Of a stretch of 9,779 bases of DNA, positions 1 to 6,926 are shown one piece after another. Under the pieces are notes generated by a model. It ran no database searches. It was given only the letters and a program-made list of their open reading frames with translations, and was not told the DNA's origin. This DNA is from Clostridia bacterium (GTDB lineage Bacteria; Bacillota; Clostridia; Christensenellales; Borkfalkiaceae): NCBI GenBank assembly GCA_017648525.1, contig JAGCIP010000144.1:1-9779 (forward strand). The letters are read 5' to 3'. Position 1 is the first letter of the stretch; each line of letters begins with the position of its first letter. The position numbers and the translations under genes were made by a program.

Positions 1-614
1 TCTTTAACGTGATATTCGATATTGCTTAATAAATATTCGTAAAAATCCGGCTCTAAATATTTAAGACAAAGGTCTTCTAATTCACATTTTATTTGCGAAA
101 TACCAAGTCTATCGGCAAGTGGAACGTAAACGTCTAAGGTTTCTCTTGCCATTCTTATTTGTCGCTCTTTAGACAAAAAGTTCAAAGAACGCATATTGTG
201 CAATCTATCGGCAAGTTTTATTATTATAACCCTAATGTCTTTTGCCATTGCAACGAATATTTTACGGAAGTTTTCCGCTTGCTCTTCTTCTTTTGAATTG
301 AAACGTATCTTTTCAAGTTTGGTTACGCCAACTACTAATTCTAAAACTTCTTCACCAAACTCTTTGCTTATATCCCCTTCGGAAACGGGGGTATCTTCAA
401 TCACGTCATGCAAAAAGGCGGCTGCGACGGTTGCCGCATCCAAGCCAAGTTCCATCAAAATCCCCGCAACGGTACACGGGTGAATAAAATATTCTTCCCC
501 CGATGCGCGCTTTTGATTATCATGCGCCTTTCTTGAAAAATCGTACGCCTTTTTTAATAGTGCGTACTCTTTTCCATTATAGATGTTTTCCATGCGTGAT
601 AAAATTTCAATCAT
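1..614 (-). CDS. relA: Bifunctional (p)ppGpp synthetase/hydrolase (Rel/SpoT family), N-terminal 204 residues; 3' part beyond the window
   Basis: This enzyme makes (p)ppGpp from GTP/GDP and ATP and also hydrolyses it, setting the stringent response in the cytoplasm. Only the N-terminal hydrolase (HD) region is in the window. Its metal and catalytic residues are all visible: H45, the HDVIEDT motif (H69, D70, E73, D74) and the LADRLHNMR motif (D136, N140). They keep the spacing seen in streptococcal Rel with a constant offset of 8 residues. The intact HD site argues for a bifunctional Rel, not the synthetase-only RelA of gammaproteobacteria. The synthetase, TGS and ACT domains would lie off the left edge. 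The start is the ATG at 614-612, preceded by AAAGGA about 7 bases upstream. Its first 8 bases overlap the end of recJ, so translation is probably coupled. I found this gene by translating the minus strand. Family assignment is very secure. Confidence 0.95.
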   Translation of the reverse strand, partial: MIEILSRMENIYNGKEYALLKKAYDFSRKAHDNQKRASGEEYFIHPCTVAGILMELGLDAATVAAAFLHDVIEDTPVSEGDISKEFGEEVLELVVGVTKLEKIRFNSKEEEQAENFRKIFVAMAKDIRVIIIKLADRLHNMRSLNFLSKERQIRMARETLDVYVPLADRLGISQIKCELEDLCLKYLEPDFYEYLLSNIEYHVK

Positions 615-2895
615 ATAAATCCTTTAACGTATAAATTTTACTATATACTTTAGAATTTGTCAACGTGTTTTTAATTTTTTCATCAAAGATGAACCTTCCG
701 CCGTCCACCTTAAAAATTCCAAGTTCGGTGAACACTTCTACAACGAAAATTGCCTGCAATCTATCGTCATCTTTAAAATGTTTTTTACAAAAATCAACTA
801 TGTTTTTAAAGGGTTTCCCCGATAGATTTTTAAGCACGGCAAACATTTCTGCGAAAACGTTTCTATCAATGCTCACTCTGTCTAAAACAGAGTAGCCTAA
901 ACAGTCTTCAACAACAAAAGTTTCCGTATCGCAATCAAGAACTTGCATAGGCTTATCAAGGTAAACTACTTTCTCATATCCGTTAGGTATTTCTTGTGGT
1001 GAAAGGACTATTTCCGCCCCGCAAAGCCTATTCGGCTTAAATAGACTTATTTGCACTCCATTTAAGGCTGGATATTTATCAATGTTTTTGGCATCACTTA
1101 CTAAATAAAGAGTATTTCCACTCTTTATAACGTTTTCCATTTTTGTCTTTTTTATATCTTGCCCTGCGTAATCTATAGACAATTTCTTTATTTCATTATA
1201 AAAAACGTCTAATTCAACCCCAGAAAAATCTCCATAATTCGTGCAAACTGTTTTTACTATACCTTTAATAGATTCACGGTTTTTATATATAGAGCGATTT
1301 ATTTCAAAAACTACTTGTTTTGAAAGGTCTAAAGACAAAGGCATAACGTTTCCTTCACCGTTAAAATCAAGCATCTCTATGGCGTCCGTCTTAAAGGAAT
1401 AATGCACCGAACCACTCTTTAACGGCATTGAATCAACCGCACCAACTTCGGTTGTAAATAGCGGACGACGGTTACCTACACCAAACGGCTCTAACGAATC
1501 TATTTCCCTTGCAAAACGCATACTAATGGGCGAAGTAATCTCCCACTCGGCAAGAATTTTTTGCTCACTATCAACGGCAACACAATTCTCTTTAACGTAA
1601 TCGTTAAGCGCTTTTGACAACAACTGTAAATCTTCTTCTTTTACAGCGACGCCTGCCGCTTGAGAGTGCCCACCGTATGCAATCAAAAGGTCTTTTGCAT
1701 TAACGATAGCGTCGTATATATTTATTTGTTCCACACTACGTGCAGAACCTTTTAAGTATCCGTCGTGCCCAGCGAAAACTATAACTGGACGATTATATTC
1801 TTCTACTAATTTTGCTGCGACAATGCCTATAAATCCTACTTTCCAAGCCTTATCGGCAACGAGTATAACGTCTTGATTTTCTGCTTTGGTTTGTCTTATT
1901 TTTTCTTTTGCTTGCTTGTAAATATTATCGCACTCTAACTGGCGTGCTAAATTGTAACTGCACAATTTTGCAGACAAGTCGAAGATGACGTTTTCGTCTT
2001 TTGCGGTAAATAAGGTCAAAACAGAATTAGCATCACCCATTCTTCCCCCAGCATTTACTCTTGGTGCTATGGAGTAGGCTAACGTTTGAGCGGTAACCTG
2101 TTTGTTTGTATCACCCAATAAATTTTTGAACTGACTTCTTAAAAGATAGGGGTCGTTAAAAAGTTTTAACCCCTCAACAACTAAATCTCTATTTTCGCCA
2201 GTCAAATCCATACTATCAGCAACGGTTGCTAACGCTACGAAATCTAAATATTTATCCGCACTTTCACCAATAAGAGCATACCCTAATTTATACGCAACTC
2301 CCGCCCCGCAAAGTTCGGTAAACGGGTATTGTTGCCCAGCAATTTTGGGGTTTATTTTAATGCAATCGGGTAAAATTTCCGGCGGTTCGTGATGGTCTGT
2401 TACTATAACGTCCACCCCTTGCGCTTTAATCTCACTAATTACGTCTGCACAACTTATACCACAGTCAACGGTAACAAGCAAGTCCAACCCATGCTCTTTT
2501 TTAAGCCTTTCAATAGTTGACAAATTTAAGCCATACCCTTCTTCACGCTCAGGAACAAAACGCTCGGAAACTATGCCAAATTCTTCTAAGCAATAATATA
2601 AAATAGTGGTTGCGCAAATACCGTCTGCGTCGTAATCACCAAATATTAAAACCTTTTCGCCGTTATCCCTAGCTCTAATTAAACGTTTTACAGCATCATT
2701 GACGCCGTTTAACAAATATGGGTCTAAAAAACCTTTTTTGCCAGGATTTAAAAAAGACTTAGCCTTGGTCGGTGTATCTATTCCACGGTAAAATAAAAGG
2801 CGTGCGGTATCAAAAAGAATACCACATTCCGCCGAGATGTTTGAAACGACCTTGTTTTCTTCGGCCGTTAATGTTTTACCGTATAAAATCTTCAT
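607..2895 (-). CDS. recJ: Single-stranded-DNA-specific 5'-3' exonuclease RecJ, 762 residues
   Basis: RecJ degrades single-stranded DNA 5' to 3' in recombinational repair, replication-fork processing and mismatch repair. The DHH phosphoesterase motifs appear in order: DYDADG (87-92), VDCG (143-146), TDHH (166-169), ATVADSMDL (223-231, metal-binding D227), PRVNAGGRMG (278-287), KGSARS (382-387) and GGHSQAAG in the DHHA1 domain (408-415). PFGVGNRRPLF (470-480) is the RecJ OB-fold signature. About 200 further residues form a C-terminal extension, as in Firmicutes RecJ, which is longer than the E. coli form of about 580. All expected catalytic residues are present. The ATG at 2895 has no convincing Shine-Dalgarno sequence (only AAAG-like), so translation may be weak. 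No promoter is seen directly upstream, so expression probably comes from secDF read-through. The TGA stop lies inside the start of the rel gene. Confidence 0.97.
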   Translation of the reverse strand: MKILYGKTLTAEENKVVSNISAECGILFDTARLLFYRGIDTPTKAKSFLNPGKKGFLDPYLLNGVNDAVKRLIRARDNGEKVLIFGDYDADGICATTILYYCLEEFGIVSERFVPEREEGYGLNLSTIERLKKEHGLDLLVTVDCGISCADVISEIKAQGVDVIVTDHHEPPEILPDCIKINPKIAGQQYPFTELCGAGVAYKLGYALIGESADKYLDFVALATVADSMDLTGENRDLVVEGLKLFNDPYLLRSQFKNLLGDTNKQVTAQTLAYSIAPRVNAGGRMGDANSVLTLFTAKDENVIFDLSAKLCSYNLARQLECDNIYKQAKEKIRQTKAENQDVILVADKAWKVGFIGIVAAKLVEEYNRPVIVFAGHDGYLKGSARSVEQINIYDAIVNAKDLLIAYGGHSQAAGVAVKEEDLQLLSKALNDYVKENCVAVDSEQKILAEWEITSPISMRFAREIDSLEPFGVGNRRPLFTTEVGAVDSMPLKSGSVHYSFKTDAIEMLDFNGEGNVMPLSLDLSKQVVFEINRSIYKNRESIKGIVKTVCTNYGDFSGVELDVFYNEIKKLSIDYAGQDIKKTKMENVIKSGNTLYLVSDAKNIDKYPALNGVQISLFKPNRLCGAEIVLSPQEIPNGYEKVVYLDKPMQVLDCDTETFVVEDCLGYSVLDRVSIDRNVFAEMFAVLKNLSGKPFKNIVDFCKKHFKDDDRLQAIFVVEVFTELGIFKVDGGRFIFDEKIKNTLTNSKVYSKIYTLKDLYD

Positions 2896-2919
2896 AAAAT
2901 AAACTTTATTTAAATCGAA

Positions 2920-2944
2920 TAAGGCGGAAATAATTTCCGCCTTA
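2920..2944 (-). terminator. 11-bp hairpin between secF and recJ, possible terminator or attenuator
   Basis: TAAGGCGGAAA (2920-2930) pairs perfectly with TTTCCGCCTTA (2934-2944) across a 3-base loop. On the minus strand, the direction of secF and recJ, it is followed only by TTCGATTTA, a weak T tract. On the plus strand it is followed by ATTTTT, but no plus-strand gene reads into it. It may partly stop secDF transcripts or set an mRNA processing end before recJ. A second, imperfect hairpin (2957-2978, 9 bp including a G-U pair) lies between it and the secF stop. Confidence 0.5.
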
Positions 2945-2985
2945 ATTTTTCAAGCAGATAAGTTATTATTAACCTATCAAAAATA

Positions 2986-3864
2986 CTATTTCTTTGCGCC
3001 CTTTATAGATGCCCAAACTAACGGAGTTGCAAAGTATGAAATTGCTAACGCACTAACACCTGCAATCGCAATTTGTCCACCAATTATCATCAAGTAAGGC
3101 AAGAACAATGCTATAAGCGCAACCGCACCGATTAAAAGAACTATCAAAGTAAATAAATACTTGTTCTTTTCAAAAGACATAACCTTGTCAGCAACAGCAA
3201 AAGCATCTGCGCCGTCCGCCATCTTGTATTCTTCCTTAAGTCTGTTTACCGTTGATACCGAAAGTCCAGCGCCCAAAGCAAGAGCAAAACCTATTCCCGC
3301 ACCCAAGAAAGGATAAGCAGGAATTCTAGTAATATTTATAAGGGCAACGAACAATACTGCTGAAAATAGCGAAGAAATTAAGGTCGCAACCGCCCCCGAA
3401 AGTTTTTCCATAATTAACGCATATAAGAAAATGGCAACCGTTGCTATTCCTAGTCCAGCGAACACCCAACCAGACAAGTAATTGTCGTTAGTAACGACTT
3501 CGCTAACTTCTACCGTAACTTTTAAGGTATCAACCGTAAATTTACTTTGAACGTAATCCTTAAGACCGTCAATTTTTTCAGGAACTTGGTCGTTAAATTT
3601 GAAAATTAAAACTTTTCCGTCGTCTAATTCTTGATAAGCGTATTCAGCCGTTTTAATTCCGTTAGTATCTAAATATTCGTTCGTTGCAGTTTTAAGCGTA
3701 GCAACTTCTTCCGCCGTTTTTTGGTTTATTGAAACACGAACTTCATAACTGTTAGAATAATCAACCGTTTGGTTTGGACCTACCACGAAAAGAACCATTC
3801 CTACAACTACCAAGACTAAAGTTATAATTATAAACAACTTGCTTTTTAAATTCATTTTATTCAT
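2986..3864 (-). CDS. secF: Divergent SecF, protein-export membrane subunit, 292 residues
   Basis: SecF works with SecD to help pull secreted proteins across the membrane after SecA/SecYEG. Visible layout: membrane segment about 8-29, an extracytoplasmic domain about 31-128, then five membrane segments (about 132-150, 155-176, 182-204, 237-258, 262-284). This is the six-segment SecF topology. The last segment, ending ATPLVW (279-284), resembles the SecF family's closing motif, and secD lies directly upstream. The protein is divergent: the D-x-x-GG segment after the first helix is replaced by VDYSNSYEV (34-42), the DRIREN motif has become VNRLKEE (206-212), and the helix-4 aspartate (E. coli D213) aligns with L201. 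The start is the ATG at 3864, 6 bases after a strong AGGAGGA. A second in-frame ATG (3855) is less well placed. SecF identity rests on topology, position and the last helix more than on conserved motifs. Confidence 0.78.
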   Translation of the reverse strand: MNKMNLKSKLFIIITLVLVVVGMVLFVVGPNQTVDYSNSYEVRVSINQKTAEEVATLKTATNEYLDTNGIKTAEYAYQELDDGKVLIFKFNDQVPEKIDGLKDYVQSKFTVDTLKVTVEVSEVVTNDNYLSGWVFAGLGIATVAIFLYALIMEKLSGAVATLISSLFSAVLFVALINITRIPAYPFLGAGIGFALALGAGLSVSTVNRLKEEYKMADGADAFAVADKVMSFEKNKYLFTLIVLLIGAVALIALFLPYLMIIGGQIAIAGVSALAISYFATPLVWASIKGAKK

Positions 3865-3866
3865 AA

Positions 3867-5201
3867 TTATTCCTCCTCTGCCTTTATCTGTTTTTTGAAA
3901 CCGATAAATTTCTCTTTATTCTTTACGATAGCAAAGATAAGAACGCTGAACATTCTGGTTATAACTAATGCGGTAAATAATGAAACCGCAACGCCGATAC
4001 CAAAGGTAACGGCAAAGTTTTTAATAACGCCACTTGCAAATGCTAATAAACCGATAGCAACTGCACCAGCAACCACGTTCACGCTAATAGTTGGAACAAG
4101 TGCTTGCGCAAACGCCTTTTTGATAGACGCTTTAGCTGTTTTCTTGCTATTAACGAATTCGTGTTTCATACGGTTAGCAAGTATAGACGCTGACAATGCA
4201 AACAACACGGTTGCTAAAATGATACCGATTACGCCACCAATTGAAAGAACTATTCCGGGAACACCGATTAACAACCAACCTTCACCGAGAATAAACACGA
4301 GCAATGAAAGTGCGGTTACTAAACCAAATCCCCTATAAGCAAGGAACATAAGAACCGCAGTTAAAATAACGAGTGACAAGATTGCCACGCAACACTTTAA
4401 CGCTACTTTATCACCGTATGGAGAAGTTATTTTTTCCCCACCAGTTACGTCGTACTTATAAGCAAGCCCACCGCTCTTCATTTGAAGTGCCATTTGTCTT
4501 GCGGAAGATTCAGACTGACTTGTAACAATAAGATTTTTATTTTGGAAATAACTTGCTGATATTGCAGACGAACCAGAAAGCAACACGGTATCACCAAGTT
4601 TGATTTCCAAATAATAACTTGACTCTGCCGATTCAATCAATTCCATAAGTTGGTCGTAGCCTTGTTCGGTAAATTCAAGTGTTACGCTATACACCGTAGA
4701 CTCACCGTCGCTACCTATTGACGCACCGTTATAAACGGCGTTTTTAATGACTTGAACGTCGGTTAAAATTTCATCAGTAGGATTAGCAGAAGAACCACCG
4801 TAGAAATTCAAGGTGCCATAAGCCGAAACAACCGAAATATCGCTAGCAAGCGTGTCGTTGGCTTTTGCTTCTATTCTTATATCATAATCCAAAACGTCTT
4901 TGTCCGTGCTCTTAACCGCTTTTATGGTATACGCACCGTAACCAAGTTGGTCCATTCTATAACTTAAAGTATCAATTACCGCATTGATGTCGGTAACTTC
5001 TTCTTCATTATCATCAGCAAGCGTAAGCGTATACGCCGTGCCACCTTCTAAATCATAGTCCAACTCTATTGCGCCTAAAAGGGATGCATATGATTTAATC
5101 CCCGCTTTATCAAGCCTAAATTGTGCAAAAGTTAAAACTAAAACTATTGCAAGCAATACGCTGATAATTGACAATAAAGTTATTGATTTGCCTTTACTCA
5201 T
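3867..5201 (-). CDS. secD: Divergent SecD, protein-export membrane subunit, 444 residues
   Basis: SecD forms the SecDF complex with SecF and assists late steps of export. Visible: membrane helix 7-28; DYDLEGG (48-54), equivalent to the family's GLDLxGG; a large external P1-type region (about 55-265) ending near MKSGGL (241-246); then five helices (about 267-288, 293-314, 317-341, 371-391, 394-425). The stretch 397-416, from AVTFGIG to ITR, closely matches the SecD C-terminal signature. Odd: the helix-4 motif usually reading VDANVLIxERI is ALSASILANRM (335-345), so the proton-coupling aspartate (E. coli D519) aligns with L336. I start the gene at the ATG at 5201, because GGAGG (5207-5211) sits 5 bases upstream. 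An upstream TTG (5213) overlaps that ribosome site and is unlikely. secF follows after 2 bases. Transcription probably starts from the promoter at 5261-5290. Confidence 0.87.
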   Translation of the reverse strand: MSKGKSITLLSIISVLLAIVLVLTFAQFRLDKAGIKSYASLLGAIELDYDLEGGTAYTLTLADDNEEEVTDINAVIDTLSYRMDQLGYGAYTIKAVKSTDKDVLDYDIRIEAKANDTLASDISVVSAYGTLNFYGGSSANPTDEILTDVQVIKNAVYNGASIGSDGESTVYSVTLEFTEQGYDQLMELIESAESSYYLEIKLGDTVLLSGSSAISASYFQNKNLIVTSQSESSARQMALQMKSGGLAYKYDVTGGEKITSPYGDKVALKCCVAILSLVILTAVLMFLAYRGFGLVTALSLLVFILGEGWLLIGVPGIVLSIGGVIGIILATVLFALSASILANRMKHEFVNSKKTAKASIKKAFAQALVPTISVNVVAGAVAIGLLAFASGVIKNFAVTFGIGVAVSLFTALVITRMFSVLIFAIVKNKEKFIGFKKQIKAEEE

Positions 5202-5206
5202 CTTTG

Positions 5207-5211
5207 CCTCC
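5207..5211 (-). promoter_or_regulatory. Ribosome binding site that decides the secD start
   Basis: The minus-strand GGAGG lies 5 bases before the ATG at 5201. The alternative in-frame TTG at 5213 would place this sequence inside the coding region and has no good ribosome site of its own, so the ATG is preferred. Confidence 0.85.
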
Positions 5212-5260
5212 AAAACGGAATTCGTTTTCTTATCAATAAATAAAATAGATTATCTTATAA

Positions 5261-5290
5261 ATTATACAACATTTAATGGCTTTCGGTCAA
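5261..5290 (-). promoter_or_regulatory. Sigma-A type promoter for secD-secF
   Basis: On the minus strand TTGACC (5285-5290) is followed after 18 bases by a perfect TATAAT (5261-5266), about 60 bases before the secD ATG. The long leader (about 50 bases) shows no evident riboswitch fold. Confidence 0.8.
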
Positions 5291-5356
5291 TAAAAAACCG
5301 CAAAATGTTTTTAATTTATCTTATTTTTTTCATATTTTTATCTTTCTTATACCCCT

Positions 5357-5399
5357 TTTAACTTTAACGCGCAAAAATATTATCGCACATAAAGTTAAA
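5357..5399 (-). other. 3' hairpin after the YdjG-like gene, weak terminator candidate
   Basis: TTTAACTTTA (5357-5366) pairs with TAAAGTTAAA (5390-5399), and partial GC pairing (GTGC with GCGC) continues inward. It begins 5 bases after the TAG stop of the upstream gene. No T run follows on the minus strand (AAGGGGTATAAG instead), so it is not a classical Rho-independent terminator. It could protect the mRNA end or mark a weak stop site. The rest of 5214-5404 holds only the secD promoter and AT-rich sequence. Confidence 0.4.
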
Positions 5400-5404
5400 G
5401 GTTG

Positions 5405-6502
5405 CTATGCTGTTAAAAATAGATATACAATACTTAACGCTACGCCCAAGCATAACGCCACGGTTAATAATATCTTCCACAACGATTTTGGCGTTTTTCC
5501 TTTAACCTTTCCAGTACTACCGTTAACGTAAAAATTATATAGTTTTTTCTTATAATTAAAATTACCAACGTAAACCGGCAACATAACGTACTTATAAGTA
5601 ACGTCTTGATGTGAAGTTGAAACGTTAAGATATGCGACCTTGTCGTAAACGTATCGGCTTAATATTCCACGCCTAATTCGTCCGTCCATAACCCCTTTAG
5701 CAGAGCCCCAACAATCTTCTATGCTGGTATCGTAATGATAAGCCATAAACCCGTATAAATACTCTTTTTGATATTTTCGGCTATTTTCGGTGTCAAACGG
5801 CGAAATTTGGTCAAGTTTATCCTGCCCTAGTTTTGAACCGGCATTTATTAATACGTCGTTAAAACAATCGTTATAAGTTCCCCTTATGTGTTGCCAAACC
5901 GTATAAACTTCCGTTCGCTTATTTTTACCAGAGCCAACCGTCCTTGTGTGTGTTCGGCCTATCTTTCCTTCATAGTATGAAGTGGTTGAACTATCGAAAG
6001 TAAAGCAAGGCGAGTATACGCCGTTAACGTTTTCCGCACAAATATTCTTCTTAAATTTTCTCGGTGCAAAAAGACGACGTTTTGCCCACTCCTTACTTAA
6101 ATCAAGCGCTTTTTCTGCCGTTATTAAAAATGGAACGACTGCGTTTGGTTTAAGCCCAGCAAGGGATTCCGTCTTTTTAACGTGCGCTGTACCACAAAAA
6201 GGACAAACCTTTGCGGTTTCTCCATAATTTAAAACGACCCTTGCCGAACAGTTATCGCACTCGAAAACAGACGGTTTATCATCACCCCAACCGTTTCCTG
6301 CACCAAAACCGTCAACCAAACTTAACTCGCTAGCAAAAACGTCGGTAGAAAAATCTTGTTTACTACCACAATGCGGACAAGTTAGGGTTTGCTTTTCAGG
6401 ATTAAAGACCATATTAGAACCGCAACCCAAACATTTAACGCTGTCTGCGTCTACTTCTTCAGGTTGCGATTGCAAATTTTCTCTTTGGCTATTTTCAATC
6501 AT
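5405..6502 (-). CDS. YdjG-like membrane-anchored double zinc-ribbon protein, 365 residues
   Basis: The N-terminus carries two four-cysteine zinc ribbons: C24/C27 with C42/C45, and C82/C85 with C100/C103. A conserved central domain follows (about 115-335; VVPF at 122-125, YSPCFTFD at 163-170, MLPVYVGNFNY at 307-317, GKVKGKTP at 331-338). One C-terminal membrane helix (about 343-362) leaves the bulk in the cytoplasm. The layout and these stretches match, from memory, Bacillus subtilis YdjG. YdjG works with YdjH and the SPFH protein YdjI to bring the phage-shock protein PspA to the membrane. Clostridial relatives are often given vague zinc-ribbon or helicase-like names; no helicase motifs are present here. 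The ATG overlaps the stop of the DUF1858 gene by one base (TAATG) and has no strong ribosome site, so translational coupling is likely. A YdjI-like gene lies about 770 bases away on the other strand. Confidence 0.85.
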   Translation of the reverse strand: MIENSQRENLQSQPEEVDADSVKCLGCGSNMVFNPEKQTLTCPHCGSKQDFSTDVFASELSLVDGFGAGNGWGDDKPSVFECDNCSARVVLNYGETAKVCPFCGTAHVKKTESLAGLKPNAVVPFLITAEKALDLSKEWAKRRLFAPRKFKKNICAENVNGVYSPCFTFDSSTTSYYEGKIGRTHTRTVGSGKNKRTEVYTVWQHIRGTYNDCFNDVLINAGSKLGQDKLDQISPFDTENSRKYQKEYLYGFMAYHYDTSIEDCWGSAKGVMDGRIRRGILSRYVYDKVAYLNVSTSHQDVTYKYVMLPVYVGNFNYKKKLYNFYVNGSTGKVKGKTPKSLWKILLTVALCLGVALSIVYLFLTA

Positions 6503-6696
6503 TAAAATTCGTTGAGTTCTTCAAGCATTTTTTGAAGGTCAGCACCATGCACGTCAGCCGCTTCACCAACAGTTTCACCGTGAGCAAGCGCACAACCTAA
6601 ACAATGCATACCGTGTGACATTAAAATTTCACCAGCCTTAGGATTAAGTTGAATTGCCTCAAAAATAGTGGTGTTTTCAGTAATTTTGTTTGCCAT
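6502..6696 (-). CDS. DUF1858 domain protein (hybrid-cluster-protein-associated CXXC redox domain), 64 residues
   Basis: This small soluble cytoplasmic protein is a single DUF1858/ScdA-N-like helical domain. Its hallmark is the run HGMHCLGCALAHGETV (28-43) with the C32-x-x-C35 pair. The family is widespread in anaerobes, often beside hybrid-cluster proteins, and is thought to act in redox or metal/Fe-S chemistry; the exact function is unknown. TIFEAIQLNP (10-19) is the usual family opening. The ATG at 6696 follows AAGGAG (6705-6710) by 8 bases, and a near-consensus promoter lies just upstream, giving a leader of about 30 bases. It is the first gene of a two-gene operon with the YdjG-like gene. 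The stop overlaps that gene's ATG, so the two proteins are probably made in fixed proportion. Confidence 0.92.
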   Translation of the reverse strand: MANKITENTTIFEAIQLNPKAGEILMSHGMHCLGCALAHGETVGEAADVHGADLQKMLEELNEF

Positions 6697-6731
6697 AATA
6701 TTTACTCCTTATTAATATTTACATTTATATA

Positions 6732-6760
6732 ATTATATAGTTATTTTGAGTTTAAGTCAA
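6732..6760 (-). promoter_or_regulatory. Near-consensus sigma-A promoter for the DUF1858/YdjG-like operon
   Basis: On the minus strand TTGACT (6755-6760) and a perfect TATAAT (6732-6737) are separated by 17 bases. It sits just downstream of the terminator at 6773-6796, so this operon is insulated from the tRNA transcript and is probably expressed strongly and constitutively. Confidence 0.9.
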
Positions 6761-6772
6761 TCGTTTGCAAAT

Positions 6773-6796
6773 AAAAAAACAGCCTTTCGACTGTTT
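6773..6796 (-). terminator. Rho-independent terminator ending the tRNA-Gly/relic transcript
   Basis: On the minus strand AAACAGTC and GGCTGTTT form an 8-bp stem (one G-U pair) closed by a GAAA tetraloop, followed by seven T residues (6773-6779). It faces transcription coming from the tRNA-Gly. Confidence 0.88.
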
Positions 6797-6800
6797 CGTT

Positions 6801-6881
6801 TGGAGCAGGTGATGAGAAGCATCTCCGTAAACGCTGTTTACTACGATGGCAAAGCCGAACCAAGTCCGTTCTTGCTACACC
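6801..6881 (-). pseudogene. Probable tRNA-Gly relic or tRNA-derived structured RNA
   Basis: Read on the minus strand, this stretch begins with GGTGTAG, which is also bases 4-10 of the neighbouring tRNA-Gly. It ends with TTCTCATCACCTGCTCCA (6801-6818), an exact 18-nt copy of that tRNA's 3' end including CCA. The interior (81 nt against 71 in the tRNA) does not fold as a cloverleaf: there is no proper T arm and the acceptor pairing is limited to about 4 bp. Other hairpins are visible: GTAAAC-AGC-GTTTAC (6827-6841), and GCAAGAAC paired with GTTC and TTGC. It could be a decayed duplicate tRNA, the scar of an element that used the tRNA 3' end, or a small RNA. It is not a working tRNA as read. Confidence 0.5.
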
Positions 6882-6884
6882 ATT

Positions 6885-6926
6885 CCATAACAAAAGGACA
6901 ACCCGTTGGTTGTCCTTTTGTTATGG
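6885..6926 (-). terminator. Perfect 19-bp hairpin starting at the tRNA-Gly CCA end
   Basis: The arms 6885-6903 and 6908-6926 are perfect complements around a 4-base loop (CGTT on plus). The outer bases include the encoded CCA of tRNA-Gly. On the minus strand the core is GGACAACC-AACG-GGTTGTCC followed by TTTTGTTAT, a usable Rho-independent terminator with a matching A tract before it, so it may work both ways. The long stem could also guide RNase trimming of the tRNA 3' end. Confidence 0.7.

Noticed and set aside
196..895. Plus-strand open frames at 196-483 and 665-895
   Set aside because: They lie opposite the rel HD domain and recJ, which have clear conserved motifs; their translations are low-complexity and have no ribosome site.
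3895..4338. Plus-strand 147-residue open frame
   Set aside because: It is antisense to the conserved membrane part of secD and its composition is that of a reversed hydrophobic gene.
5202..5213. TTG start for secD at 5213
   Set aside because: It would bury the GGAGG ribosome site that is ideally placed for the ATG at 5201.
5292..5313. AAAAAC/GTTTTT stem as a minus-strand terminator before the secD promoter
   Set aside because: Only 6 weak base pairs, with the T run used up in the stem.
5982..6227. Plus-strand 81-residue open frame
   Set aside because: It is antisense to the YdjG-like gene and shows no family features.
6801..6886. A second functional tRNA (class II size, 86 nt)
   Set aside because: No acceptor complement to CACCTGC, no canonical T arm and no placeable anticodon arm.
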